In this document: in pieces, positions 1 to 8,986 of the stretch | Layout: each line of letters opens with the position of its first letter | How positions within the stretch are numbered: the first letter of the stretch is position 1 | From: Streptomyces sp. NBC_00078 | GTDB taxonomy: Bacteria > Actinomycetota > Actinomycetes > Streptomycetales > Streptomycetaceae | Length of the DNA: 64,000 bases | NCBI RefSeq assembly: GCF_026343335.1 | Contig: NZ_JAPELX010000001.1 | Span: 2,170,001 to 2,234,000, forward strand | Direction: 5' to 3' | Notes under the pieces: model-generated | The model's input: only the letters and a program-made list of their open reading frames with translations | Told to the model about the DNA's origin: nothing | The model's database searches: none | Position numbers and translations under genes: made by a program

Positions 1-1
1 G

Positions 2-190
2 GACGACGGCATGACCATGGTGCTGGCCACGCACGAGATGGGTTTCGCCCGGGACGTCGCCGACCAGGTTTGCTTTCTGGACGGGGGCGTGGTGCTGGAG
101 CGCGGGACGGCGGAGCAGGTCTTCGGTGATCCGCAGCAGGAGCGCACACAGCGGTTCCTGCGGCGGATCGTGGAGGCGGGGCGGCTTTAA
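2..190 (+). CDS. Polar amino-acid ABC transporter ATP-binding subunit, C-terminal 62 residues only
   Basis: The window opens inside this gene. The visible frame holds the end of an ABC ATPase: a switch-histidine segment (VLATHEMGFARDVAD), then DGGVVLERG and a tail ending RFLRRIVEAG before a TAA stop. The THEMGFAR wording is characteristic of GlnQ/HisP-type polar amino-acid importers, where the cytoplasmic ATPase energises uptake with a membrane permease and a binding protein. Walker A and the signature motif lie upstream of the window, so substrate cannot be judged. It converges on aroQ with about 45 bp between the stops. Confidence 0.85.
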   Translation, partial: DDGMTMVLATHEMGFARDVADQVCFLDGGVVLERGTAEQVFGDPQQERTQRFLRRIVEAGRL

Positions 191-235
191 AAGCGCCGGC
201 GCGGCTGTAAGGGCCGCCCGCCTGGCCATCAGGGC

Positions 236-709
236 TTACGCGTCGGCCTGCGCCGCCCCCGCCAGCGCCGCGACGCGCTCCACTCCGAACACGTAACCCT
301 GCACACCGCACCCGGCGATGACGCCGTCGGCACGGAGCGAGACGTACGAATGGTGCCGGAACGACTCGCGCTGGTGGATGTTGGAGATGTGCACCTCCAA
401 CACGGGCAGCCCGTCACAGGTGTTGAGAGCGTCCAGAATCGCAACCGACGTGTGGGAGTAGGCACCAGGATTGATGACGATCCCGCAGTGGTCGAGCCGC
501 GCCTCGTGGATCCAGTCGACCAACTCGCCCTCGTGGTTGGACTGACGGAAGTCCACCGTGCCGCCGTGCGCGGCCGCCGCCTTGGCGCACAGGGCCTCGA
601 CGTCGGCGAGGGTGTCCTTGCCGTAGATCTCCGGCTGGCGCTGGCCGAGCAGGTTCAGGTTGGGCCCGTTGAGAATCATGATCGGGGCGTTGGCCAGGGT
701 GCGGGGCAC
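236..709 (-). CDS. aroQ: Type II 3-dehydroquinate dehydratase
   Basis: Converts 3-dehydroquinate to 3-dehydroshikimate in the cytoplasm, in the shikimate or catabolic quinate pathway. The 157-residue length fits the small dodecameric type II enzymes. Visible are the N-terminal NGPNLNLLG, the active-site lid with Arg24 and catalytic Tyr29 (QRQPEIYG), the substrate loop INPGAYSH (Asn80, His86), EVHISN with His107, and Arg114. All key residues are present, so it should be active. The adjacent decayed transporter fragment on the other strand is of the MFS/MHS type, which includes shikimate carriers; that hints at a former quinate or shikimate uptake locus but is only inference. Confidence 0.95.
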   Translation of the reverse strand: MPRTLANAPIMILNGPNLNLLGQRQPEIYGKDTLADVEALCAKAAAAHGGTVDFRQSNHEGELVDWIHEARLDHCGIVINPGAYSHTSVAILDALNTCDGLPVLEVHISNIHQRESFRHHSYVSLRADGVIAGCGVQGYVFGVERVAALAGAAQADA

Positions 710-819
710 GGTTCCTCCGGTCCGGTCGGGTGGGCGATCCGGCGAAGGACCGCTGCTCGGACCGGTTTATCACGCTGTGTCGACGCTGGACCGGCCCGTA
801 TCCTCCCGGCGCATCGGCC

Positions 820-1160
820 TCACGTGGCGAGTGCCTTCTGAGCCGCTGCTGATGTTCACGGGCTTCCTGGGCGCGCTGATCGCGTTCATCACGATGTTCG
901 GAGTCATCGCAGCGTATCTGCCCGAGTTGTACGAGCCGCGGGTGCGCTGCACTGCGGCGGTCGGCTACAACCTCGGTGGGGTGCTCGGGGGTGCTCTCAC
1001 GCCGATCGCGGCGACGGCACTCGCCGAGCACGGGGGCAGGGTGCCGCGGGGCGTGGGCGCGTATCTGACGGCGATCGCGCTGCTGAGCCTGGGCTGCTTC
1101 GCGCTGCTGCCCGAGACGCGGCCGGTGCCGGTGGCCGTCGCGGCGCCGGTCATGGATTGA
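820..1160 (+). pseudogene. MFS (MHS-type) transporter remnant, C-terminal end
   Basis: About 105 codons resemble the end of a major facilitator symporter: a membrane helix (LLMFTGFLGALIAFITMFGV), the conserved loop AAYLPELYEPRVR, a Gly-rich helix (GYNLGGVLGGALTPI), one more helix and the terminal LLPETRPV. The first ten or so membrane helices are absent. Upstream in this frame the sequence is not protein-like and runs into the aroQ leader, so the gene is truncated at its 5' end. The stop overlaps the end of the convergent antiporter gene by 11 bp. The substrate is unknown; MHS carriers move organic acids such as shikimate. Confidence 0.75.
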
Positions 1161-2250
1161 TCGCCAGCTCCAAGTAGGCGGCGAACAGCACCAGATGGAC
1201 GCCTCCCTGCAGGGGCGTGGCCCGGCCCGGCACCACGGTCAGGGAGCTGACCACCACGGTCAGCGCGAGCAGCACCATGTGCGTGGAGCCGAGGCCGAGG
1301 ACGAGCGGGCCGGACAGCCAGATGGACGCCAGGGCCACCGCGGGGACGGTCAGGCCGATGCTGGCCATGGCGGAACCGAGGGCGAGGTTCAGACTGGTCT
1401 GCACCCGGTCCCGGCGGGCGGAGCGCAGGGCGGCGATGGTCTCGGGCAGCAGTACCAGCAGGGCGATGATCACTCCGACGACGGCGTGGTGCAGTCCGGC
1501 GTCCTCCACGCCGGACTCGATGGTCGGCGACACTCCCTTGGCCAGCCCGACCACGCCGATCAGCGCGAGGCCGAGCAGCCCGAGACTGGTCCAGGCGGAA
1601 CGGGCGGACGGCGCGTCGGCGTGGCTCTCCGCCGTGATCACCTCGCCGTGACGGGTGATGGGCAGGAAGTAGTCGCGGTGCCGCACGGTCTGCGTCGCGA
1701 CGAACAGGCCGTAGAGGATCAGCGAGGAGATCGCGGCGAAGGTGAGCTGTACGCCCGAGAACTCCGGGCCCGGCTTGCTCGTGGTGAACGTCGGCAGCAC
1801 CAGGCTGAGCGTGGCCAGGGTGGCGACGGTCGCGAGGGCGGCGCCGGTGCCCTCGGGGTTGAAGACCGCCAGGCCGTGCCGGAGTGAGGCGACGAGGAGG
1901 CAGATGCCGACGATGCCGTTGCAGGTGATCATCACGGCTGCGAAGACGGTGTCCCGGGCCAGGGAGGAACTCTTGTCGCCGCCATCCACCATGAGGGTGA
2001 CGATCAGGGCGACCTCGATGACCGTGACGGCGATGGCGAGCACGAGGGAGCCGAAGGGTTCGCCGACCCGGTGGGCGACCACCTCGGCATGATGGACGGC
2101 CGCCAGCACCGCGCCCGCGAGGACGAGTGTCACCAGGGCGACGACCGCCCCGGGCAGATCACGCCCCCAGGTGAAGACCAGCAGGACGACAGCGAGCGCC
2201 GGCACGAGGGACGTCCACTGTGTCGTGAGCGTCCTCAGCCGAGCGATCAT
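1150..2250 (-). CDS. chaA: CaCA-superfamily calcium/proton antiporter (ChaA-like)
   Basis: A 366-residue membrane protein with about eleven hydrophobic helices in two similar halves, as in the CaCA exchanger family. The halves carry the acidic alpha-repeat motifs, seen as IAVTVIEVALIVTLM early on and LLVLLPETIAALRSARR in the second half, where buried Glu residues bind Ca2+ or Na+ and protons. E. coli ChaA exports Ca2+, Na+ and K+ against protons, and a similar ion-extrusion role is likely. The ATG at 2250 begins MIARLR directly before the first helix; the frame is open upstream, but that part is Arg-rich and not membrane-like. Single gene, with a small ABM-like gene upstream on the same strand. 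Confidence 0.85.
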   Translation of the reverse strand: MIARLRTLTTQWTSLVPALAVVLLVFTWGRDLPGAVVALVTLVLAGAVLAAVHHAEVVAHRVGEPFGSLVLAIAVTVIEVALIVTLMVDGGDKSSSLARDTVFAAVMITCNGIVGICLLVASLRHGLAVFNPEGTGAALATVATLATLSLVLPTFTTSKPGPEFSGVQLTFAAISSLILYGLFVATQTVRHRDYFLPITRHGEVITAESHADAPSARSAWTSLGLLGLALIGVVGLAKGVSPTIESGVEDAGLHHAVVGVIIALLVLLPETIAALRSARRDRVQTSLNLALGSAMASIGLTVPAVALASIWLSGPLVLGLGSTHMVLLALTVVVSSLTVVPGRATPLQGGVHLVLFAAYLELAINP

Positions 2251-2312
2251 GGAGTGGTCGTCGCAGAGGCGTACGGGCCCCCCGCACTCCGGCGGTGCGG
2301 GGCCCGTGTACG

Positions 2313-2615
2313 TCACCGGAACTCGGCCATGTCCAGCACGTCGCAGTCCGTGAAGGACGGCGGCCTGGTACACAACGCGGCCATCCGTTCGGCCATCTTC
2401 GTCGTCTCGGGGTCGTTGCTGTTGCGCATGGCCTCCTCGTACGAGTTGAACTCGATCACGACGAGATAGCGGCCCGGCTTGTTGCGGTCGTGCAGGACGA
2501 GCCGGTGCGTCGGGCCGCCACTGCGGCCGGCGAACTTCTTCTCCATCTCCTCGGACAGGGTCTGCATGTCCTCGATGCGGTCGGTTTCGAAGTCGACGAT
2601 CTGCACGAACTTCAT
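2313..2615 (-). CDS. Small dimeric alpha/beta-barrel protein, function unknown
   Basis: A 100-residue protein starting MKFVQIVDFET. The pattern of short strands and helices, including LVVIEFNSYEEAMRNSNDP, resembles the ferredoxin-like dimeric alpha/beta barrel of antibiotic-biosynthesis monooxygenase and EthD-like families. No metal or flavin site is evident, so a catalytic role is not shown. The ATG at 2615 follows a GGAGG-type site in the leader; the longer frame upstream is Pro/Gly-rich and unlikely to be translated. It lies between terC and the antiporter on the same strand, with gaps of about 60 and 140 bp. Confidence 0.75.
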   Translation of the reverse strand: MKFVQIVDFETDRIEDMQTLSEEMEKKFAGRSGGPTHRLVLHDRNKPGRYLVVIEFNSYEEAMRNSNDPETTKMAERMAALCTRPPSFTDCDVLDMAEFR

Positions 2616-2754
2616 CGGTGCGTCCACGGTGCCTCCACCCGGCCAGGGCTCTCCCGGAGCGGGAGCGCTCAGCACCCAACGAAGCACCGGGAGCGGTGTT
2701 CGGCAATTCGCCGCGTACCGCTCCCGGTGGTGGTTGTCCCTACGTCGGTCGTGG

Positions 2755-3756
2755 TCAGGCCTGGATGCTGTCCTTCGGAGCGCCTTCGCTCTCCGCCTGC
2801 GCCGCTTCGGCTGCCGCCTGCTTCTTGGACGCCCTGAGGCTGGTGATCGTGGTGATCGCCAGGACGAGCACGATGAAGCCGAGCGAGAACGGGATGCCGA
2901 TCTCGGGGACGTGGACCCCCGACTCGTGCAGCGCGTGCAGTACCAGCTTGACGCCGATGAAGCCCAGGATGATCGACAGGCCGTAACTGAGGTGGACCAG
3001 CTTCCTCAGCAGTCCGCCGATCAGGAAGTACAGCTGCCTGAGGCCCATCAGCGCGAACGCGTTCGCCGTGAACACGATGTAGGGGTCCTGGGTCAGACCG
3101 AAGATCGCGGGGATCGAGTCGAGCGCGAAGAGGACGTCGGTGGTGCCGATCGCGAGCATCACGACCAGCATCGGCGTCATGACCCGCTTGCCGTTCTGCG
3201 CGATCCACAGCTTGGTGCCGTGGTAGCGGTCGGCTACGCCGAAGCGGCGCTCGACGGCCTTGAGCAGCTTGTTCTCCTCGAACTCCTCGTCCTCCTCGTC
3301 GGCCCTGGCCTCCTGGATGAGCTTCCAGGCCGTCCAGATCAGGAAGGCGCCGAAGATGTAGAAGACCCAGGCGAAGCTGGCGAGGATGGCTGCCCCGGCT
3401 GCGATGAAGATCGCCCGCAGTACCAGGGCTATGAGGACACCGACGAGCAGGACCCGCTGCTGGTACTGGGACGGCACGGCGAACTTCGCCATGATCAGCA
3501 CGAACACGAAGAGGTTGTCGACGCTCAGCGACTTCTCGGTGATGAAGCCCGCGAAGAACTCACCACCTGCCTGGCCGCCTCCGAAGACGAGCAGGCCGAG
3601 CCCGAAGAGCCCGGCGAGGGCGATCCAGACGACCGTCCAGATCCCGGCTTCCTTGATCGAGACGTCGTGCGGCTTGCGGCCGATGAAGAAGTCGACCGCG
3701 ATGAGGGCGGCAAGGCCCACGATGGTCAGGACCCACAGGGTCGGGGAAACATTCAC
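2755..3756 (-). CDS. terC: TerC-family integral membrane protein
   Basis: A 333-residue protein with about nine membrane helices and a cytosolic charged loop (EARADEEDEEFEENK) in the middle. The family signatures FFIGRKPHDVS, EKSLSVDNLFVFVLIM and LFALDSIPAIFGLTQDP carry the conserved Asp residues that line the proposed cation path. TerC/Alx/YkoY proteins act in tellurite resistance and in Mn2+ export or metalation of exported proteins. The start chosen is the GTG at 3756, preceded by GGAGG at a normal distance. A probable yybP-ykoY riboswitch fills the leader, which fits Mn2+-responsive expression. Two TerD-type genes lie upstream. Confidence 0.93.
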   Translation of the reverse strand: MNVSPTLWVLTIVGLAALIAVDFFIGRKPHDVSIKEAGIWTVVWIALAGLFGLGLLVFGGGQAGGEFFAGFITEKSLSVDNLFVFVLIMAKFAVPSQYQQRVLLVGVLIALVLRAIFIAAGAAILASFAWVFYIFGAFLIWTAWKLIQEARADEEDEEFEENKLLKAVERRFGVADRYHGTKLWIAQNGKRVMTPMLVVMLAIGTTDVLFALDSIPAIFGLTQDPYIVFTANAFALMGLRQLYFLIGGLLRKLVHLSYGLSIILGFIGVKLVLHALHESGVHVPEIGIPFSLGFIVLVLAITTITSLRASKKQAAAEAAQAESEGAPKDSIQA

Positions 3757-3797
3757 TGCGCCTCCGGCAGTACGTAACGGCAAATGTCAGCGTCGTC

Positions 3798-3910
3798 GCT
3801 GCCGGAGGTCTCTTCCACCCAGGCACGGGCCCTGGGCCGACGCCCCGGGATCTGGTTGATCCGTACTGACGAGTGCGCCGCAGCAGATAGGGAGTACTCC
3901 CCTCCGTGAG
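3798..3910 (-). promoter_or_regulatory. Probable yybP-ykoY manganese riboswitch in the terC leader
   Basis: Read on the minus strand, the terC leader has the two hallmark loops of the yybP-ykoY aptamer: GGGGAGTA (3895-3902), within a self-complementary GGGGAGTACTCCC, and AGAGACC (3807-3813) flanked by pairing arms (GGA and TCC on either side). These loops dock to form the Mn2+ site in known members. Between them are GC-rich segments able to form the P2 and P3 helices. It ends about 40 nt before the GTG start, suiting control of translation initiation. TerC/YkoY genes are the commonest clients of this class. The call rests on motifs; I did not compute a full fold. Confidence 0.7.
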
Positions 3911-3986
3911 GTAAACAATACCTCAATCACCAAGGAAAGGTAAAGCAATTGGTAAAATAAATGCCAAGTTAGCTGGTCAGGGAGCT

Positions 3987-5987
3987 TTACATGTACTTGG
4001 TGCGGCTCTGTGAGACCTGACTGAGCACCTGCTGGAGCACCTGACTGCCGGGCGGCACGAGCGCCGGCTCGTACGTCCAGACATGGCCGACCCACGGGTC
4101 GGCGAGGTGGTCGTCGGGCAGCGGCGTGAGTCGCAGCAGCGAACGCCACAAGGGGTCGAGCAACGGCCCGTATCCGGCGGCCTCCTCGCGGTCCGCGACC
4201 ATCATCAGGTGGACGCCGACGGCCGGGCCCTCGTCCGCGAGATAGCGCAGCTGGGTCACGGCACGGTCGTCGAAGCCGTGCGGGAAGTCGTTGACGATCA
4301 GGAGCTGCTCGGCGGTGTCCAAGCCCGGCGGCAGCGAGTCCGGCGCACCACCGCGCACCGCCATCTGCACCAGGTCGACACGCTGGGTGAGCCGAGTCAG
4401 GACGTCCGACACCCCTGCCGCGCCCGGGGCGGGTGGTGAGGCGAGCACGCCGGTCTGCACCAGCGGCGCGAGCGCCTGAGCCCCGGAGCCGGCCGGATCG
4501 ATGACGTGCACGGCGAACTCGCCCGCCGGGTAGACCGCGAGCAGCCGGGCCGTCAGCGCCACCGCGGTGTCCATCGCGAGGCGCCCCAGTGCGTGGGCGT
4601 CCGCGTACGCGTACGACTCGTCGAGTGCTCCGGCGCGTCCGCTGTCGATCCACACACCGCGTTCGAGCGGCAGGCGGACCAGCATGGGGATGCGCAGCAG
4701 CTCGCTCTCGGGCAGGTACAGGTCGCCCAGGCGCACGGCCATCGGGATCTCCATCGGCACCCGGTAGGCGTGCCAGACGGGGTTGTCCCAGCGTGCGTAC
4801 GCGGGTGGCAGCGCGGGCTCCACGACATCGGACTCCGCGGCCAGCTGGGCGAGGTCCCGGTCGAGAGCCTGGCGGGCCTGGTCGACGAGTTGCGCGTGCT
4901 TGCCCCGGGCCGCCTCGCGGGCGGCGTCGCCCTGTCCACCGATCCTGCTGCGCGGGTCGGACAGGACCTCGTCGAGCTCCTTCTCCATGCGTGAGTCGGC
5001 GAAGTCGACGGCGCTGCGGTACGCGGCCGTGGTCCGGGCCAGATCCTCGAACATCCCCCAGACCTGGTTGTACAGCCGCTCGTCCATCGACCAGCCGGTG
5101 GCGTCGCCCGCGACGGGCCGCGCGGGCTGCCCGGGCGGGGCCTCGGGCGCGGCCGGCGGGGGCGTGGGCGGTGCGGCGTTCTGCCGCCCGGGGTGGCTGT
5201 AGTTGACCGGGCTGCCGGCCTGGGGAACGGACGGCTGGGTGGCCGCGGAAGGGTCCGCTGGATACCCGGACTGCGTGCCCTGTGGACCGTACGGGGACGT
5301 GGGCTGCGGGGTCGCGTGACCAGCGGTGGCCTGCGGCGCCGGCCCGCCCTGGTCGGGGCCCGGCGCCGGTGCGACGGCCTGGCGGGTACGGTCGCCGTCC
5401 GCCGTGCGTTGCGGAGGTGCCGGCACCGAGCGGGCCAGGCCCTGAGCCACGGCCTCGTTGATCATGCCCGCGAGGTGGTGGGCCTCGGGCAGGCCCCGGT
5501 CGGCGAAGAGCTCGGCGAGGCCGCCCGCGTAGCCCTGGCCGACGGCACGCACCTTCCAGGCGCCCTGCCGTCGGTAGAGTTCCAGGGCGACGACGGCCGA
5601 CTCGGCGTCGAGACCGGTGATCGTGTAACTGGCGACCTCGGTGCCGTCGAGGCCGGTGACCGCAACGAACGGGGCCGCCACGGCGCCGAAGCGGACCGGC
5701 CCCCCGCCGCCGGTGGGCAGGGCGAGCAGCACATCGACGCGGTGCACGGCCTCCGGCATGGCGTCCAGATCCACCGCGAGACGGTGATCGGCGGCCGCCT
5801 GCTTGGAGACCTCGAGCCCCGGCAGCGTGGGGGCACCCGGGTGGGCCACCCATTCCACGCCGCGTGCCCTGCCCTGCTCGTCGCTGAGCGTGGCCGAGGC
5901 CACGACCGGTGCGCCGGCCGAGACCCGGATCTCGAGACGGGCTTGGGAGAGCGAGTGGTTCTGCCCCCGCACCAGCTCGGCCGTCAT
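3987..5987 (-). CDS. TerD-domain protein fused to a large degenerate ATPase-like region
   Basis: 666 residues. Residues 1 to about 170 form a TerD domain (LVRGQNHSL start, VDLDAMPEAVHRVDVLLALP, SYTITGLDAESAVVALELYRR), a Ca2+-binding stress module. A Pro/Gln/Gly-rich linker (about 185-300) follows, then a charged helical stretch, then about 270 residues laid out like a FtsK/HerA-type P-loop domain. There LPLERGVWIDSG occupies the Walker A position without the GKT/S, and QLLIVNDFP resembles Walker B, so ATP hydrolysis is unlikely. It probably acts as a cytosolic scaffold in the ter stress system. The gene lies 81 bp downstream of terD on the same strand, likely co-transcribed. Confidence 0.8.
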   Translation of the reverse strand: MTAELVRGQNHSLSQARLEIRVSAGAPVVASATLSDEQGRARGVEWVAHPGAPTLPGLEVSKQAAADHRLAVDLDAMPEAVHRVDVLLALPTGGGGPVRFGAVAAPFVAVTGLDGTEVASYTITGLDAESAVVALELYRRQGAWKVRAVGQGYAGGLAELFADRGLPEAHHLAGMINEAVAQGLARSVPAPPQRTADGDRTRQAVAPAPGPDQGGPAPQATAGHATPQPTSPYGPQGTQSGYPADPSAATQPSVPQAGSPVNYSHPGRQNAAPPTPPPAAPEAPPGQPARPVAGDATGWSMDERLYNQVWGMFEDLARTTAAYRSAVDFADSRMEKELDEVLSDPRSRIGGQGDAAREAARGKHAQLVDQARQALDRDLAQLAAESDVVEPALPPAYARWDNPVWHAYRVPMEIPMAVRLGDLYLPESELLRIPMLVRLPLERGVWIDSGRAGALDESYAYADAHALGRLAMDTAVALTARLLAVYPAGEFAVHVIDPAGSGAQALAPLVQTGVLASPPAPGAAGVSDVLTRLTQRVDLVQMAVRGGAPDSLPPGLDTAEQLLIVNDFPHGFDDRAVTQLRYLADEGPAVGVHLMMVADREEAAGYGPLLDPLWRSLLRLTPLPDDHLADPWVGHVWTYEPALVPPGSQVLQQVLSQVSQSRTKYM

Positions 5988-6068
5988 CGCCCTCGTCCCC
6001 CTGTGTGCTGGTCTGTCGTGTCCTGTGCCGCCAGGGCCTGCCCTCCGACAGGCCCTGGCGGGATTGCC

Positions 6069-6647
6069 CTACAGGTGCGGCAGGATCGACGGCATCAGAT
6101 CCTGGAAGGTGCGGCCGTTGGCCGGGGTGCCGAGCGCGGTCATCGTCCAGCCGGGGCCCGAGCGGTGCACCTTGGCCATGATCTGGGCCGTGTAGGCGCC
6201 GCCGCCCGCCAGCGTGTAGCGGGCCAGCTCCTGGCCGTTGGTCTCGTCGACCAGACGGCAGAACGCGTTCTGCACTTCCTGGAAGGTCTGGCCCGTGAAG
6301 GAGTTCACCGTGAAGACGATCTGGTCGATGTGCACCGGGATGCGTGCCAGGTCCACGAGGATCGCCTCGTCGTCGCCGCCCTGGCCGACACCGCCCACGA
6401 GGTTGTCGCCGGTGTGGCGCACCGAGCCGTCGTCGCTCACCAGGTGGCGGAAGAAGACGACGTCGATCGGCTGCTTGTCCGCGAACAGGACCGCGGAGGC
6501 GTCCAGGTCGATCTCCCGCGTGCGCGAGCCGAACAGGCCGCGCCGGGGAGCCGCCTGCCAGCCGAGACCCATGCGCACCGCGGTCAGGCTGCCTCCGTCG
6601 TTCTTCTGCAGACTGATGGCCTGACCCTTGGTCATGTTGACGGTCAC
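6069..6647 (-). CDS. terD: TerD-family calcium-binding stress protein
   Basis: 192 residues, the usual size for TerD/TerE/CABP proteins. It begins with the canonical MTKGQAISLQK and contains EIDLDASAVLFADK, HTGDNLVGGVGQGGDDEAI and RIPVHIDQIVFTVNSF, the acidic loops that bind Ca2+ in the family. These cytosolic proteins support tellurite, phage and oxidative stress tolerance and, in Streptomyces, normal development. The start is the GTG at 6647, with a GGGG run upstream. It heads the two-gene TerD block, with terC further downstream on the same strand. An insertion around QAAPRRGLFGSRTRE is seen in many actinobacterial paralogues. Confidence 0.95.
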   Translation of the reverse strand: MTVNMTKGQAISLQKNDGGSLTAVRMGLGWQAAPRRGLFGSRTREIDLDASAVLFADKQPIDVVFFRHLVSDDGSVRHTGDNLVGGVGQGGDDEAILVDLARIPVHIDQIVFTVNSFTGQTFQEVQNAFCRLVDETNGQELARYTLAGGGAYTAQIMAKVHRSGPGWTMTALGTPANGRTFQDLMPSILPHL

Positions 6648-6807
6648 GCGCTGATTCCCCTCTCGAACTGTCCCCTGTTGCCGCAGAGTCCGCGGTTGAT
6701 CCGAACCCTACGCAGGGCCCCTGACCGTGCCGTACCCCGACCCGTACTTTGTGTCGGTCTTGCAACACAGAGCGCGTAGGCCGAGGTCCGGCGGTGGCCC
6801 GCGGAGG

Positions 6808-8946
6808 TCAGGCCAGACCCGCCTCCCTCATCTGACGCAGTTCCTTCTTCATCTCGGAGACCTCGTCGCGCAGTCGGGCCGCGATCTCGAACTGGAGGTC
6901 GGCGGCCGCGGCCCGCATACGCGCCGTCATCTCCTCGATCTGCTCGGCGAGTTCGGCCGCGGGCCGGTCGGTCGGAACCGTCTCCTTGGCCTTGCCCTTG
7001 GCGGACTTGGCGCCGCCTGCCGCCTTGCCGCCGAGGGCGGGCACGGGTGCCTTGGCGCCCTTGCCCTCCTTCAGCTTGCGGTACCCGGAGCCGAGCAGCT
7101 GTTCGGTGTCGACGTCCTCGCGGGCGATCTGCGCGACGATGTCGTTGATCTTCTTGCGGAGGGGCTGGGGGTCGATGCCGTTCGCCGTGTTGTACGCGAC
7201 CTGCTTCTCCCGGCGGCGGTTGGTCTCGTCGATGGCCTTCTCCATCGCCGGGGTGATCTTGTCGGCGTACATGTGGACCTGGCCGGAGACGTTGCGCGCC
7301 GCGCGGCCGATGGTCTGGATCAGGGAGGTGCCGGAGCGCAGGAAGCCCTCCTTGTCGGCGTCGAGGATGGCCACCAGGGACACCTCGGGAAGGTCGAGGC
7401 CCTCTCGCAGGAGGTTGATGCCGACCAGGACGTCGAACTCACCGGAGCGCAGTTCGCGCAGCAGCTCGACGCGGCGCAGGGTGTCGACGTCGCTGTGCAG
7501 ATAGCGAACCTGGATGCCGAGTTCCAGGAAGTAGTCCGTGAGGTCCTCGGCCATCTTCTTGGTGAGGGTGGTGACCAGGACGCGCTCGTCCTTCTCGGTA
7601 CGCGTCCGGATCTCGTGCACCAGGTCGTCGATCTGCCCCTCGGTGGGCTTGACCACGACCTCCGGGTCGATCAGGCCGGTGGGGCGGATGATCTGCTCGA
7701 CGGCGCCGTCCCCGCGCGAGAGTTCGTACTTGCCCGGGGTCGCCGACAGATAGACCGTCTGCCCGATGCGCTCCTGGAACTCCTCCCACTTCAGGGGACG
7801 GTTGTCGAGGGCCGAGGGCAGGCGGAAGCCGTGGTCGACGAGGGTGCGCTTGCGGGAGGCGTCGCCCTCGTACATGGCGCCGATCTGCGGCACGGTGTTG
7901 TGCGACTCGTCGATGACGAGCAGGAAGTCCTCCGGGAAGTAGTCCAGGAGGGTGTTGGGCGGGGAGCCGGGCGAGCGGCCGTCGAAGTGCATCGAGTAGT
8001 TCTCGACGCCCGAGCAGGAGCCGATCTGGCGGAGCATTTCGAGGTCGTACGTCGTGCGCATCCGCAGGCGCTGGGCCTCCAGGAGCTTGCCCTGCTTCTC
8101 CAGCTCGGCCAGGCGCTCCCCGAGTTCCTTCTCGATGTCGTTGGAGGCCCGCTCCAGTCTCTCGGGACCCGCGACGTAGTGGGAGGCCGGGAAGACGTAC
8201 AGGTGCTCGTCGTCGCTGATGATCTCGCCGGTGAGCGGGTGGAGTGTGGACAGCGCCTCGATCTCGTCGCCGAACATCTCGATGCGGACGGCGAGTTCCT
8301 CGTAGACCGGGAAGATCTCGATGGTGTCGCCGCGGACGCGGAAGGTGCCGCGCGTGAACGCCAGGTCGTTGCGTGTGTACTGGATGTCGACGAAGCGGCG
8401 CAGCAGCTGGTCCCGGTCGATCTCGTCGCCGACCCGGAGGGGGACCATGCGGTCCACGTACTCCTGCGGGGTACCGAGGCCGTAGATGCAGGACACCGAG
8501 GCGACCACGATGACGTCACGGCGGGTGAGCAGCGAGTTGGTCGCGGAGTGGCGCAGGCGCTCGACCTCCTCGTTGATCGAGGAGTCCTTCTCGATGTAGG
8601 TGTCCGACTGGGGGACGTAGGCCTCGGGCTGGTAGTAGTCGTAGTACGAGACGAAGTACTCGACGGCGTTGTTCGGCAGGAGCTCTCGGAACTCGTTCGC
8701 CAGCTGGGCGGCCAGGGTCTTGTTCGGCGCCATCACGAGCGTGGGGCGCTGGAGCTTCTCGATCATCCACGCGGTGGTGGCGGACTTGCCGGTGCCGGTC
8801 GCGCCGAGCAGGACGACGTCCTTCTCGCCTGCCTCGATGCGTTTGGCCAGCTCGGCGATGGCCGCCGGCTGGTCGCCGCTGGGCTGGTAGGGGCTGACGA
8901 CCTCGAAGGGCGCCACCGTGCGTTCGATGTTGGAAACGGGCCGCAT
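6808..8946 (-). CDS. uvrB: Excinuclease ABC subunit B
   Basis: 712 residues. UvrB verifies DNA damage after UvrA loading and positions UvrC for dual incision in nucleotide excision repair. Walker A GATGTGKS is at residues 48-55, the damage-probing beta-hairpin [15 protein letters not shown] at about 100-114, a DESH helicase box (LLVIDESHN) near 340, the helicase C-terminal motifs (TIGRAARN), and a UVR domain at the end ([17 protein letters not shown]) for UvrC contact. The ATG at 8946 gives the usual actinobacterial start [20 protein letters not shown]; ten extra upstream codons are open but not conserved. A Lys/Ala-rich spacer precedes the UVR domain. Confidence 0.98.
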   Translation of the reverse strand: MRPVSNIERTVAPFEVVSPYQPSGDQPAAIAELAKRIEAGEKDVVLLGATGTGKSATTAWMIEKLQRPTLVMAPNKTLAAQLANEFRELLPNNAVEYFVSYYDYYQPEAYVPQSDTYIEKDSSINEEVERLRHSATNSLLTRRDVIVVASVSCIYGLGTPQEYVDRMVPLRVGDEIDRDQLLRRFVDIQYTRNDLAFTRGTFRVRGDTIEIFPVYEELAVRIEMFGDEIEALSTLHPLTGEIISDDEHLYVFPASHYVAGPERLERASNDIEKELGERLAELEKQGKLLEAQRLRMRTTYDLEMLRQIGSCSGVENYSMHFDGRSPGSPPNTLLDYFPEDFLLVIDESHNTVPQIGAMYEGDASRKRTLVDHGFRLPSALDNRPLKWEEFQERIGQTVYLSATPGKYELSRGDGAVEQIIRPTGLIDPEVVVKPTEGQIDDLVHEIRTRTEKDERVLVTTLTKKMAEDLTDYFLELGIQVRYLHSDVDTLRRVELLRELRSGEFDVLVGINLLREGLDLPEVSLVAILDADKEGFLRSGTSLIQTIGRAARNVSGQVHMYADKITPAMEKAIDETNRRREKQVAYNTANGIDPQPLRKKINDIVAQIAREDVDTEQLLGSGYRKLKEGKGAKAPVPALGGKAAGGAKSAKGKAKETVPTDRPAAELAEQIEEMTARMRAAAADLQFEIAARLRDEVSEMKKELRQMREAGLA

Positions 8947-8986
8947 GGAATCCACCGTACGACCCGGCACTGACAACGCGGACCGA

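Noticed and set aside
3787..6768. Very long minus-strand open frame of about 990 codons
   Set aside because: It lies out of frame over the TerD genes, is extremely Arg/Pro/Gly-rich and has no domain; a by-product of high GC content.
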